A stretch of 64,000 bases of DNA from Flavipsychrobacter sp. GTDB taxonomy: Bacteria; Bacteroidota; Bacteroidia; Chitinophagales; Chitinophagaceae. Positions 36,309 through 43,851 of the stretch are shown here, piece by piece. Under the pieces are notes generated by a model. That model was not told the origin of the DNA and ran no database searches. It saw only the letters and a program-made list of their open reading frames with translations. The stretch is taken from positions 62,001-126,000 of the forward strand of contig JARLGY010000019.1 in the NCBI GenBank assembly GCA_031292525.1. Reading direction: 5' to 3'. The first letter of the stretch is position 1. Each line of letters begins with the position of its first letter. A program made the translations under genes and the position numbers.

Positions 36309-36537
36309 GAAGTTTCAATTTAAATGGTGTATTAACTACCCCAGTTGGGCAAGTTAGTGAATAGGTACATCGAAGGGAAATATAGCTATAAGTGAGGTTT
36401 ATAATTTGCCAGGGAATTAGTGGACTTCACCCATTTGTCGAGATTTACAGCTTAGTCCTCACAGGTTCGCAATTTATCGGTTTTTACGGAATAATGTTTT
36501 CGTTCATCTCGTAGGGTAACGAACCCAAATGTTTATT

Positions 36538-36545
36538 TAGTTTTG
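36538..36545 (+). promoter_or_regulatory. Candidate -7 box (TAGTTTTG) for the Crp/Fnr gene
   Basis: TAGTTTTG fits TAnnTTTG and lies 56 bp before the ATG at 36602. The rest of the 293-bp spacer 36309-36601 shows nothing else recognisable. Confidence 0.4.
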
Positions 36546-36601
36546 TTCCGTATAACCATTGTACACAAGACGTTAACAGCATTTTTAACGCGACACCTAA
36601 A

Positions 36602-37180
36602 ATGATAAACAGGCTACTTGACAGTATACAAAATGTAATAACGCTAAGCCCGGCAGAAATAGATATTGTGACCTCTTTGTTTAAAGAAAAGGCTTATAAA
36701 AAGGGTGACTTTTTTTTAGAAGAAGGACGAGTTTGTAAACAAGTCGGCTTTGTTGCAAAAGGATTATTACGATTCTATATTAATCACGAAGGCGAGGAAA
36801 AAAATTATGACTTTTCCCAAGAAAATGAATTTGTATGCAACTATGAAAGTTTTCTCCCCCAGATCCCTTCTTCCAAAAATATTCAGGCTTTAGAAGACAG
36901 TATCATTTTTGTTATTTCGCATGCCGACCTGCAACTATTTTATGCAAACGTGCGTGGAGGGGAACGTTTTGGCAGGATCGCTATTGAATCGGTCTTTGTA
37001 AAATTACTGCAGGATATCAGTGCATTATATACTGAAACCCCTGAGCTTCGTTACGAGCGGTTTTTAAAAAAACACGCAGATCTGCAGCAAAGGATCTCCC
37101 AGTACCATATCGCCTCATTTGTTGGGGTGAAACCGCAATCGCTAAGCCGGATACGTAAAAGAATTTCCAGTCAATTTTAA
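36602..37180 (+). CDS. Crp/Fnr family transcriptional regulator
   Basis: A protein of 192 residues. A cyclic-nucleotide-binding-like domain lies at about 25-120 (AYKKGDFFLEEGRVCKQVGFVAKGLLRFY). A short winged helix-turn-helix lies at the C-terminus (RISQYHIASFVGVKPQSLSRIRKRI). This short form is typical of Bacteroidota regulators that sit next to small metabolic or stress genes; the effector is unknown. A DUF4267 membrane-protein gene follows 79 bp later with its own -7 box, a plausible target. Confidence 0.9.
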   Translation: MINRLLDSIQNVITLSPAEIDIVTSLFKEKAYKKGDFFLEEGRVCKQVGFVAKGLLRFYINHEGEEKNYDFSQENEFVCNYESFLPQIPSSKNIQALEDSIIFVISHADLQLFYANVRGGERFGRIAIESVFVKLLQDISALYTETPELRYERFLKKHADLQQRISQYHIASFVGVKPQSLSRIRKRISSQF

Positions 37181-37220
37181 GTTATTAACCCAGGTGCATT
37201 AACGTTGATTGTCGTCATGA

Positions 37221-37228
37221 TAATTTTG
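37221..37228 (+). promoter_or_regulatory. Candidate -7 box (TAATTTTG) for the DUF4267 gene
   Basis: TAATTTTG is an exact TAnnTTTG, 31 bp before the ATG at 37260, in the 79-bp gap after the Crp/Fnr gene. Confidence 0.45.
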
Positions 37229-37259
37229 TTTCATTATTTAAAACTTAAAACAAAATAAC

Positions 37260-37673
37260 ATGACAACGAAGATCTCTTACGCAATCGCATTTGTAGTGGG
37301 CCTTGGAATGGTTTTCTTGGGAGCCCGCTTTTTTTTCTCTCCTGAAACAGCAACAGCTGCGTTCGGCATACGCTTTAATGCAAATGGAGATTACTCCTTT
37401 CATCACATCAAAGGAATCAGGGATATATTTTCCGGGATCTTGTTGTGCGCTTTGGTTTTGATGAAGGAACGTCGGGCCCTGGGAGTAATGTTGTTTGTGG
37501 CGACAATTATTCCGGTTTCCGATATGCTTACTGTCCTCAGCAAAAGTTATACAGGTGTCCAGCAGGCAATGCCGCATATCGTCGCTACCATCATTTGCTC
37601 AGTGGTTGGCATTCTGTTATTGACAGCCAAACCGCAAATTAAAGCTTTGAAATCAAAAGATACCCTAAACTGA
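37260..37673 (+). CDS. DUF4267 small membrane protein
   Basis: A protein of 137 residues with four hydrophobic helices (about 7-27, 55-70, 75-92 and 105-122). The family pattern is SPETATAAFGIRF ... GIRDIFSGILL. The function of DUF4267 proteins is not known. It follows the Crp/Fnr regulator and ends just before a strong terminator. Confidence 0.8.
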   Translation: MTTKISYAIAFVVGLGMVFLGARFFFSPETATAAFGIRFNANGDYSFHHIKGIRDIFSGILLCALVLMKERRALGVMLFVATIIPVSDMLTVLSKSYTGVQQAMPHIVATIICSVVGILLLTAKPQIKALKSKDTLN

Positions 37674-37704
37674 TCAGTTAAACACATAAAAGTAAAACTT
37701 AGAC

Positions 37705-37738
37705 CTTCCGGATGCTGTAACGGGCATCCGGAAGTTTT
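37705..37738 (+). terminator. Intrinsic terminator after the DUF4267 gene
   Basis: A perfect 11-bp stem, CTTCCGGATGC / GCATCCGGAAG, has an 8-nt loop and is followed by TTTT. The same stem sequence recurs at 41891-41926. Confidence 0.9.
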
Positions 37739-37843
37739 GAGAAGTGCTATTTGTTTATTGAAATTGCAATGTTAAACTGTTGGTACCGTGTATGACCAGT
37801 ATTGTGATCACATAATTTTTTAGTTAAGCCCATTTATTTAAAC

Positions 37844-38821
37844 CTAAACTGCCATCACCTCTTTATTATATTTTTCTTTGTATTCCAGGGGCGACATTCC
37901 TGTAAATTTTTTAAAAACTTCCCTAAATGCTTTTTCGTCTGAATAGCCAACTTTATCCATAACCTCAAAAATGCTCTGCCTGCCTTTTTCCAGGCTACTT
38001 TTCGCAACCTCCACTTTTACTCGTTGCAGGTATTCTACAGGAGTATTGCCGGTAGCTTTAATAAAACGACGATCAAAATTTCTTCGGCTTGTTGCCAGTT
38101 TTAAGGCAAGGTCTTCAAACGAGAATTTTGCACCCAGGTTTTCTTCAATATAGGTTTGTGCATGCCCCACCAATTCATCACCGTGATTCTTTTGTGCTTC
38201 AAAAATGAAGAAAGGAGATTGCGAAGTTCTGTCCATATCTATCTGGAATATTTTAGAACAGTAAATAGCTGTTTCCCGGTCAAAATATTTCTCCACTAAA
38301 AAAAGTATCAGGTGCAAGAATGAATAAGCACCACCATTAGTATATATCCCCCTGTCTGCAGTTATTAATTTATCTTCCTGGAGGTCTATATTCGGGAAAG
38401 TCCGCCTGAATTTATCTGCAAGGTTCCAATGGGTAGAACAGCTCTTTCCATCAAGTAAACCTGTTGCTGCCAGCAAAAATGCGCCCGAGCACATGGTAGC
38501 TATTTCTGCCCCGTCCTTATATTGTTCCCTGATCCAGCTAATAAGCGACGCATTGTCTTTGATCAGGTGGTCATCATACGAAATGGACGGTACAATGATG
38601 AGATTTGTTTTCTCAATTTGAGTTATATCTACAGGATGAATAGAAAAAAATCCGGAATCCAGTTTCACTTCTTTTACAAAGCCTGCAATACATATCTCCA
38701 TCTTCGGTCGGTTTCCCATCCTGCGCCAGCGGGCATTAGCGGTGTTTAATATTTCAAACGAACCAGCTATGCTACTCAGATTTGCTTTGCCTTCAGGCGC
38801 TATGATAGTTACTTGCTGCAT
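37844..38821 (-). CDS. GlxA-type AraC regulator (DJ-1/PfpI-like + HTH)
   Basis: A protein of 325 residues. The N-terminal DJ-1/PfpI-like domain (about 1-190) has the nucleophile-elbow-like AEIATMCSGAFLLAATGLLDG and a HWNLADKFRRTFPN stretch. The C-terminal AraC DNA-binding domain (about 220-320) includes FSFEDLALKLATSRRNFDRRF and SIFEVMDKVGYSDEKAFREVF, ending with GMSPLEYKEKY. ATG 38821 is preferred (MQQVTIIAPEGK). It is divergent from an SDR gene; two operator-like modules with 22-bp half-site spacing lie beyond it, before the SDR gene and before the SRPBCC gene at 40019. It probably controls that run. Confidence 0.9.
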   Translation of the reverse strand: MQQVTIIAPEGKANLSSIAGSFEILNTANARWRRMGNRPKMEICIAGFVKEVKLDSGFFSIHPVDITQIEKTNLIIVPSISYDDHLIKDNASLISWIREQYKDGAEIATMCSGAFLLAATGLLDGKSCSTHWNLADKFRRTFPNIDLQEDKLITADRGIYTNGGAYSFLHLILFLVEKYFDRETAIYCSKIFQIDMDRTSQSPFFIFEAQKNHGDELVGHAQTYIEENLGAKFSFEDLALKLATSRRNFDRRFIKATGNTPVEYLQRVKVEVAKSSLEKGRQSIFEVMDKVGYSDEKAFREVFKKFTGMSPLEYKEKYNKEVMAV

Positions 38822-38852
38822 CGCTTTTTTATGTAAAGGTATCAAATAATGT

Positions 38853-38885
38853 TGTCTAGATCAACCCGGCACAAAGTCCATTTTA
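38853..38885. promoter_or_regulatory. Operator-like module 1 (half-sites 22 bp apart)
   Basis: The half-sites TGTCTAGATCA (38853-38863) and AGTCCATTTTA (38875-38885) start exactly 22 bp apart, two turns of the helix. This is the geometry used by AraC-family dimers on direct repeats. The intervening and flanking bases (ATCAACCCGGCACAAAGTCC) are nearly the same in module 2 at 39869. It lies in the divergent region between the GlxA-type regulator and the SDR gene, upstream of the SDR -7 box. Confidence 0.6.
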
Positions 38886-38912
38886 CACCTCTTAAGAGCG
38901 ATATTGAGACAC

Positions 38913-38920
38913 TAATTTTG
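38913..38920 (+). promoter_or_regulatory. Candidate -7 box (TAATTTTG) for the SDR gene
   Basis: TAATTTTG lies 25 bp before the ATG at 38946 and 27 bp after operator module 1. The same box at the same relative place occurs in module 2. Confidence 0.5.
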
Positions 38921-38945
38921 CCTTTTAGCAATCACAAAAAAATAC

Positions 38946-39815
38946 ATGAGAATGAAAAAGAAAGTCATTTTAATTACAGGAACAAGTAGTGGTTTTGGCT
39001 GGCTGGCAGCTAATAGTTGTGCTGCAGCTGGGCATAAAGTTTACGCTACAATGCGCGATACCAAGGGTAGGAATGCTGATAAAGCTAACATTTTAGCGCA
39101 GCACGAAAATATTGAAATTTTGGACGTTGATGTTACAGACGCTAAAACAGTAAATGATGCAATAACAACGATCATTGACAAAGAAGGCAGACTCGACGTA
39201 GTGGTAAATAACGCGGGTATTTACGCTGTTGGCATTGCTGAAACATTTACCGAAGAGGATGTGACCAACATAATGGACGTGGATGTGATAGGAACCTGGA
39301 GAACAATACGTGCCGCATTACCCCAAATGCGTAAGCAAGGAGATGGACTGATCATAAATATTTCCAGTGTGGCGGGCCGCTTTTCGTTTCCATTTCAAAC
39401 TATTTACAATGGGGCAAAGTTTGCAGTTGAAGGTCTTACGGAAGGCTTGCATTATGAGGTAAGACAGCTAGGAGTGGACGTTGTAATGATACAGCCAGGT
39501 GCCTTCCCAACTGACGTTTGGGGGAAAATTATGGCTGGATCAGATAATTCTGTTGTTACAGGATATGGCGACCTGGCAAACGTACCAGAACAAATAGGCA
39601 CCAGCATAAGCCAGATGTTTGCGGCAATGAAGCCAAACCCTCAGTTGGTTGCTACCTCAATACTGGATCTGATAGACACACCAAAGGGGAAAAGACCTTT
39701 AAGAACAGTAGTAGACCCTGTAACAGGTAACTTTTCTGAAACTGCTAACCAACAGGTAAAAATGCAGTATGATAATTTTCTAACCGCATTTGGCATGCAG
39801 GGAATGTTGAGTTAA
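38946..39815 (+). CDS. SDR family oxidoreductase
   Basis: A protein of 289 residues with a classical SDR layout: TGTSSGFG (11-18), NNAG (88-91), Ser140/141 in INISSVAG, and Y154-x-x-x-K158 in YNGAK. PGAFPTDVWGK follows in the usual cofactor/substrate loop. The substrate is unknown. It is divergent from the GlxA-type regulator and shares its upstream operator-like module with the SRPBCC gene at 40019, so the two are likely co-regulated. Confidence 0.9.
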   Translation: MRMKKKVILITGTSSGFGWLAANSCAAAGHKVYATMRDTKGRNADKANILAQHENIEILDVDVTDAKTVNDAITTIIDKEGRLDVVVNNAGIYAVGIAETFTEEDVTNIMDVDVIGTWRTIRAALPQMRKQGDGLIINISSVAGRFSFPFQTIYNGAKFAVEGLTEGLHYEVRQLGVDVVMIQPGAFPTDVWGKIMAGSDNSVVTGYGDLANVPEQIGTSISQMFAAMKPNPQLVATSILDLIDTPKGKRPLRTVVDPVTGNFSETANQQVKMQYDNFLTAFGMQGMLS

Positions 39816-39868
39816 CATAACTGAAGATCAAAACAACTGAACACGAATCATATAATAATTTAAAAACT

Positions 39869-39901
39869 TGTCCAAATCAACCCAGTACAATGTCCATTTC
39901 A
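39869..39901 (+). promoter_or_regulatory. Operator-like module 2 (half-sites 22 bp apart)
   Basis: TGTCCAAATCA (39869-39879) and TGTCCATTTCA (39891-39901) are a near-perfect direct repeat whose starts are 22 bp apart. ATCAACCCAGTACAATGTCC matches the corresponding stretch of module 1 at all but a few bases. It lies upstream of the SRPBCC gene at 40019 and of its -7 box. Confidence 0.65.
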
Positions 39902-39928
39902 CAACCATTTTCAAGTAAAACAACTCGT

Positions 39929-39936
39929 TAATTTTG
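39929..39936 (+). promoter_or_regulatory. Candidate -7 box (TAATTTTG) for the SRPBCC operon
   Basis: TAATTTTG is 27 bp past the end of operator module 2, the same distance as in module 1. It gives a leader of about 75 nt to the ATG at 40019. Confidence 0.5.
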
Positions 39937-40018
39937 TGTTAGGTACCATCAAAAGCTGAGCATGATTCTTCTCTGGTCATACACTTTAATGCATCTTTTA
40001 TTTTAGAATCGTAATAAA

Positions 40019-40630
40019 ATGAAAAGAGTAATCTTATTATCAACACTTATTTGCTGGCTTTCATCTATCTCCTATGGCCAGCAGACAAACTCTGAAAAAA
40101 AACAAACAAAAAACAGTAACACAAACAGAACAGTCATGAAAAAAAACGATTTCACATCTACTATCGTTGTTGAACAATCACCATCAACGGCCTTTAATGC
40201 TATTAAAAATTTCCGTGCATGGTGGTCTGAAGATATTCAAGGTAAAACGGACCAGCTTAATGAGACATTCTTCTATCACTACAAGGATGTGCATTTATGC
40301 AAGATCAAGTTAATTGAAATGGTTGCTGATAAGAAATTAGTGTACCAGGTAATTGAGAACGAATTCAACTTTGTTAAAGACAAAACGGAATGGGTGGGCA
40401 CCAAGTTGATTTTTGAGATAATGCCAACAGGAGATCAAACCAAAATAGTTTTTACCCATGAAGGATTAGTACCCGAATACGAGTGTTATAATGTATGCAA
40501 CGACGCATGGTCAGGCTATATTCAAGGAAGCCTGAAGAGTTTAATTACTACCGGAAAAGGAAAACCAAATGGCAAAGAAGGTGGGCTTAATGCCGAATTA
40601 GTAAAAAAATGGGGGTTACCAAACAAATAA
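40019..40630 (+). CDS. SRPBCC domain protein with an apparent signal peptide
   Basis: A protein of 203 residues. Residues 1-20 (MKRVILLSTLICWLSSISYG, then QQ) look like a Sec signal peptide. A short Asn/Lys-rich linker follows, then an SRPBCC/AHSA1 domain at about 43-185 (FRAWWSEDIQG, KKLVYQVIENEFNFVKDKTEW, TKIVFTHEGLVPEYECYNVCNDAW). Close paralogues are cytoplasmic and lack the leader. A second ATG at 40136 (MKKNDFTST) would give the usual leaderless length, so two starts are possible. It is first in a run with the SRPBCC gene at 40646 and the PEP-mutase-like gene at 41115. Confidence 0.8.
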   Translation: MKRVILLSTLICWLSSISYGQQTNSEKKQTKNSNTNRTVMKKNDFTSTIVVEQSPSTAFNAIKNFRAWWSEDIQGKTDQLNETFFYHYKDVHLCKIKLIEMVADKKLVYQVIENEFNFVKDKTEWVGTKLIFEIMPTGDQTKIVFTHEGLVPEYECYNVCNDAWSGYIQGSLKSLITTGKGKPNGKEGGLNAELVKKWGLPNK

Positions 40631-40645
40631 GATAAATCAGATAAT

Positions 40646-41086
40646 ATGCAACAATCAAACTTTACAACAACCATACTGGTTGATCAAACGCCGGAACAAG
40701 TATTTAATGCCATTAATAACGTGCGCGAATGGTGGCAGGGAGAAATAGAAGGAAGCACAACAAAACTGAACGACGAGTTTAGTTATAAAGTTGCTGATGT
40801 TCATTTCTCTAAGCAAAAAGTAACTGAACTGGTTCCTAACCAAAGAGTGGTATGGTTAGTGACCGATAGTTCGCTCAACTTTATTAGTGATAAAAGTGAA
40901 TGGACGGGTACCCGCATCATTTTTGACATCGCCAAACAAGACGGCAAAACAAAGCTCACATTTACCCACGAGGGGTTGGTGCCGCAAATAGAATGCTTTG
41001 ATGCCTGCTCTAACGCCTGGAACCAACTCGTTAAGCAAAGTTTAATGAGCCTGATAACAACAGGCAAAGGGGTAAAGATATTTTAG
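40646..41086 (+). CDS. SRPBCC (AHSA1-like) domain protein
   Basis: A protein of 146 residues with one SRPBCC domain: INNVREWWQGEIEG, QRVVWLVTDSSLNFISDKSEW, TRIIFDI, and TKLTFTHEGLVPQIECFDAC. It is very similar in motif order to the genes at 7330 and 40019. It begins 15 bp after the latter and precedes the PEP-mutase-like gene by 28 bp, so the three are likely one operon. The ligand is unknown. Confidence 0.85.
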   Translation: MQQSNFTTTILVDQTPEQVFNAINNVREWWQGEIEGSTTKLNDEFSYKVADVHFSKQKVTELVPNQRVVWLVTDSSLNFISDKSEWTGTRIIFDIAKQDGKTKLTFTHEGLVPQIECFDACSNAWNQLVKQSLMSLITTGKGVKIF

Positions 41087-41114
41087 AACAAACACGATTT
41101 TTAAAATAGCGGTT

Positions 41115-41861
41115 ATGAATAGTTACGAAACATTTTACCACTTGCACTACCAGCAAAAGCCTTTAATAATTGCAAACGCGTGGAATGTAAAAAGCGCTCA
41201 ACTGATAGAACAGAATGGCTATGATGCCATCGGTACATCGAGCGGGGCCATATCAAATTCGCTGGGGTATGAGGATGGTGAAAAGATGCCGTTTAGCGAG
41301 CTATTATATATGATACAACGCATAAAAGCCAGTACAAATATTCCATTGTCGGTAGATATGGAACGGGGATATACTAACGATCTAACCGAATTAGTGGAAA
41401 ACATTCAAAAGCTTATTGATACTGGTGTTGCAGGCATTAACCTGGAAGATGCCCAGGGAGAAGACATTTATCTAAAAAAGCTCGAGCGTATCAAAAATCA
41501 TTTAGAGCGAAATAACCAGAAACTTTTTATCAATGCGCGGACAGATGGCTTTCTGCAAAAAGTTGATTCACCTCTTGAGACCACAATAAAAAGGGCTAAG
41601 CTGTACCAGGATGCAGGCGCTGACGGACTATTTGTTACCGGCGTTTCAGACGCATCGATCATTAAAGAGATCGCAGATTCCACTTCCCTTTGTTTAAATG
41701 TGGTTGGTACACCGAAACTTTCCTCTATCAAGGCACTTTCCGAATGCGGGGTTCGGCGTATCAGCATGGCTGTTTTCCCGTACAAGGCAACCTATAACAG
41801 TTTAGACACATTACTTAAATCTGTTGTCACCAAACAATCTTTCGAGCCACTGTTCCAGTAA
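41115..41861 (+). CDS. Isocitrate lyase / PEP mutase superfamily protein
   Basis: A protein of 248 residues with the TIM-barrel signature of this superfamily. NAWNVKSAQLIEQNGYDAIGTSSGA starts the barrel. VDMERGYT carries the metal-binding Asp. INLEDAQG carries the acidic pair, and INARTDGFL follows. The canonical isocitrate-lyase loop KKCGH is absent, so it belongs to the PEP mutase / oxaloacetate hydrolase-like side of the family; the reaction (C-C or C-P bond chemistry) is not known. It closes the SRPBCC run and is followed by a strong terminator. Confidence 0.85.
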   Translation: MNSYETFYHLHYQQKPLIIANAWNVKSAQLIEQNGYDAIGTSSGAISNSLGYEDGEKMPFSELLYMIQRIKASTNIPLSVDMERGYTNDLTELVENIQKLIDTGVAGINLEDAQGEDIYLKKLERIKNHLERNNQKLFINARTDGFLQKVDSPLETTIKRAKLYQDAGADGLFVTGVSDASIIKEIADSTSLCLNVVGTPKLSSIKALSECGVRRISMAVFPYKATYNSLDTLLKSVVTKQSFEPLFQ

Positions 41862-41890
41862 GCGTCGAGATTGAAAATAAGTAAAACCCT

Positions 41891-41926
41891 GTACTTCCGG
41901 ATGCTCCAAAGGGCATCCGGAAGTAC
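41891..41926. terminator. Hairpin terminator after the PEP-mutase-like gene
   Basis: A perfect 14-bp stem, GTACTTCCGGATGC / GCATCCGGAAGTAC, has an 8-nt loop. The inner 11 bp are identical to the terminator at 37705-37738. No T-run follows on the + strand, so it may act as a bidirectional barrier. Confidence 0.7.
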
Positions 41927-42016
41927 GAATAGATTCCGTTTTATGAATTCACAGAACGGACTTCATTGATCTGATGTTGAAGTTCAATCCGCTTAGCTCA
42001 TGGAACGGGCTTGCAG

Positions 42017-43372
42017 TTACACAAACGCACTAAAACCCGTAATGGCCCTGCCCACGATAAGTGTGTTGATCTCCTTGGTACCCTCATAGGAATAAATAGC
42101 TTCCGCATCCGCTACAAAGCGCGCTACATCGTATTCCAGCAGTATACCATTACCTCCCATTACTTCGCGGGCATGGCTTACCACATCTCGTGTGCGGAGG
42201 GAGCAAAATACCTTGGCCAGTGACGCATGCTCATCGGTAAGTTTGCCTTCGTCCTGCAGTTGCGACAGGCGAAACACCATGGTCTGCATAGCAGTTAGGT
42301 TACACAACATCTCTACCAGGTGATTCTGTATCAACTGGAAGGAGGCTATGGGCTTGCCAAACTGCTTGCGTTCGCGGGTATATTTGAGTGCGCTTTCATA
42401 AGCGCCCCGGGCACAGCCTACAGCCTCCCATGCCACTCCCGCACGCGTCATGCGCAGCACATCGGCAGTGTCTTTAAAACTATTGGCTTCCTGCAGGCGG
42501 TCGGCTTCTTCCACCCAGCAATCGGTAAGCGTGATAAGGGCATTCTGTACAATGCGTAAGGCCATCTTATCCCGTATCTTTTCGGTGGCCAGTCCGGCAG
42601 TTCCCTTACGCACCAGGAAACCCTTTACGTTATCATCAGCTACATCCCGTGCCCATATAACGATTACATCTGCAAAGGTGGCATTGCCTATCCATTTCTT
42701 CTGGCCATTCAGCACCCACTTATCTCCTTCGCGCCGTGCCGTGGTGGTAAGGCCACCCGCAGCGCCCGAGCCTACTTCAGGCTCCGTGAGGCCAAAAGCG
42801 CCTATCAACTGCATTTGCTGCATACGTGGCAGCCATTCCTGCTTCTGCCCTTCGCTTCCTTTCAGGTATATAGACCCCATAGCCAAACCGCTCTGCACAC
42901 CGAAGAAAGTAGCTATAGAGGAATCGATACGCGACATTTCCATGGCTAGTATGCCTTCCATCTGGTGAGACATGCCGGGGCAACCGTAGCCTTTGTAAGT
43001 AACCCCGCAAATATTCAACGCTGCCAGCTTGGGTATCAATTCAAAGGGAAATTCTGCTTTAAGCCAGTATTCATTTACTATGGGGTGCACTTCTGTTTCC
43101 ATAAATGCACGCACCTTTAGCTGCAATGCTCGCTCTTCCTCCGTGAGTGTAAGCGAGAGGTCGTAAAAGTCTCCATCTACCGGCGGCAGTTCCTTGTGGT
43201 GGTGCGGGCCTATCATTTTCATCAGCCCCTTCAGCTGGGCATCATCCAGCTTGCCCAACTGCTTCATGGCACCAGGCAGGTCTACTTTTTCGGCCAGCTT
43301 ACCTATGGCATCTATGTCCACCTCTTTAAGCAGATGGTACGCTTGCCTGATCTTTGAAAAAACTGATGACAT
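42017..43372 (-). CDS. Acyl-CoA dehydrogenase family protein (glutaryl-CoA dehydrogenase-like)
   Basis: A protein of 451 residues. Acyl-CoA dehydrogenase marks are GAFGLTEPEVGSGAAGG (FAD/substrate loop), NGQKKWIGNATFADV, and ERKQFGKPIASFQLIQNHLVEM. The catalytic Glu is in AIYSYEGTKEINTLIVGRAITG, in the glutaryl-CoA/isovaleryl type position. An N-terminal extension of about 60 residues precedes the usual fold. It oxidises an acyl-CoA with FAD; glutaryl-CoA-like substrates are an inference. ATG 43372 starts MSSVFSKIRQAY. It appears to be monocistronic. Confidence 0.9.
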   Translation of the reverse strand: MSSVFSKIRQAYHLLKEVDIDAIGKLAEKVDLPGAMKQLGKLDDAQLKGLMKMIGPHHHKELPPVDGDFYDLSLTLTEEERALQLKVRAFMETEVHPIVNEYWLKAEFPFELIPKLAALNICGVTYKGYGCPGMSHQMEGILAMEMSRIDSSIATFFGVQSGLAMGSIYLKGSEGQKQEWLPRMQQMQLIGAFGLTEPEVGSGAAGGLTTTARREGDKWVLNGQKKWIGNATFADVIVIWARDVADDNVKGFLVRKGTAGLATEKIRDKMALRIVQNALITLTDCWVEEADRLQEANSFKDTADVLRMTRAGVAWEAVGCARGAYESALKYTRERKQFGKPIASFQLIQNHLVEMLCNLTAMQTMVFRLSQLQDEGKLTDEHASLAKVFCSLRTRDVVSHAREVMGGNGILLEYDVARFVADAEAIYSYEGTKEINTLIVGRAITGFSAFV

Positions 43373-43494
43373 AGTGGTTGTTTTGGATGATTGAAGCAAA
43401 AAATTACGGGCTCTTTTTTACTTTATAAAAGTATGCCATTATCAAACGCGAGATTAGTCGGGATTATTAGTCCATATCTCATAGTAGCGTTCTT

Positions 43495-43763
43495 GTGGAA
43501 CATTCCACCTCGTGGAACTGTGCATATCTCTTTCAGGCAATTTATGTTGGTACATCTTACCTTGCACTCGCCATCATAACCTGTAAACCAATGGCGCAAT
43601 TCAAGGATGCGCAAAAATTCAAAAAACAGTTTATCAACAACCCTGTCCGATGACCGGACAGGCCAGACAGTTGAGCTAATTTTAATATCAGCCCCCACAG
43701 CACATTTCAGCCTAAAGAAAAATCCAGCTGTCCGGTTTCGGCTTTAAAACCAGACAGGACAGT
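43495..43763 (+). repeat. Structured intergenic element, copy A
   Basis: A non-coding stretch of about 270 bp, in a 479-bp gene-free gap, that shares an ordered set of blocks with copy B at 54188-54487 in the opposite orientation. The blocks in order are GTGGAACTGTG and ATATCTCTTT, CATAACCTGTAAACCA (43575-43590), the hairpin CCTGTCCG / CGGACAGG plus CCAGACAG (43641-43670), TTTCAGCC, and a terminal hairpin CTGTCCGGTTT / AAACCAGACAG. The third block matches copy B at 29 of 30 bases. Spacers differ, as expected for a structured or selfish element. The function is unknown. Confidence 0.7.
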
Positions 43764-43774
43764 CTATATTTCTA

Positions 43775-43801
43775 TGTCTTTGCGAAGCACGAAGCAATCT
43801 C
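43775..43801. repeat. REP-like intergenic motif
   Basis: GTCTTTGCGAAGCACGAAGC followed by AATCTC directly abuts the end of element A. Motifs of the form GTCTTTGCGAGGnACGAAGC are frequent between genes in this phylum, so this is probably a remnant of a REP-like family. Confidence 0.45.
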
Positions 43802-43851
43802 AATGAATATCAGGTTTTATAAATATATTTACACTACCTAATCCCAAAAGA

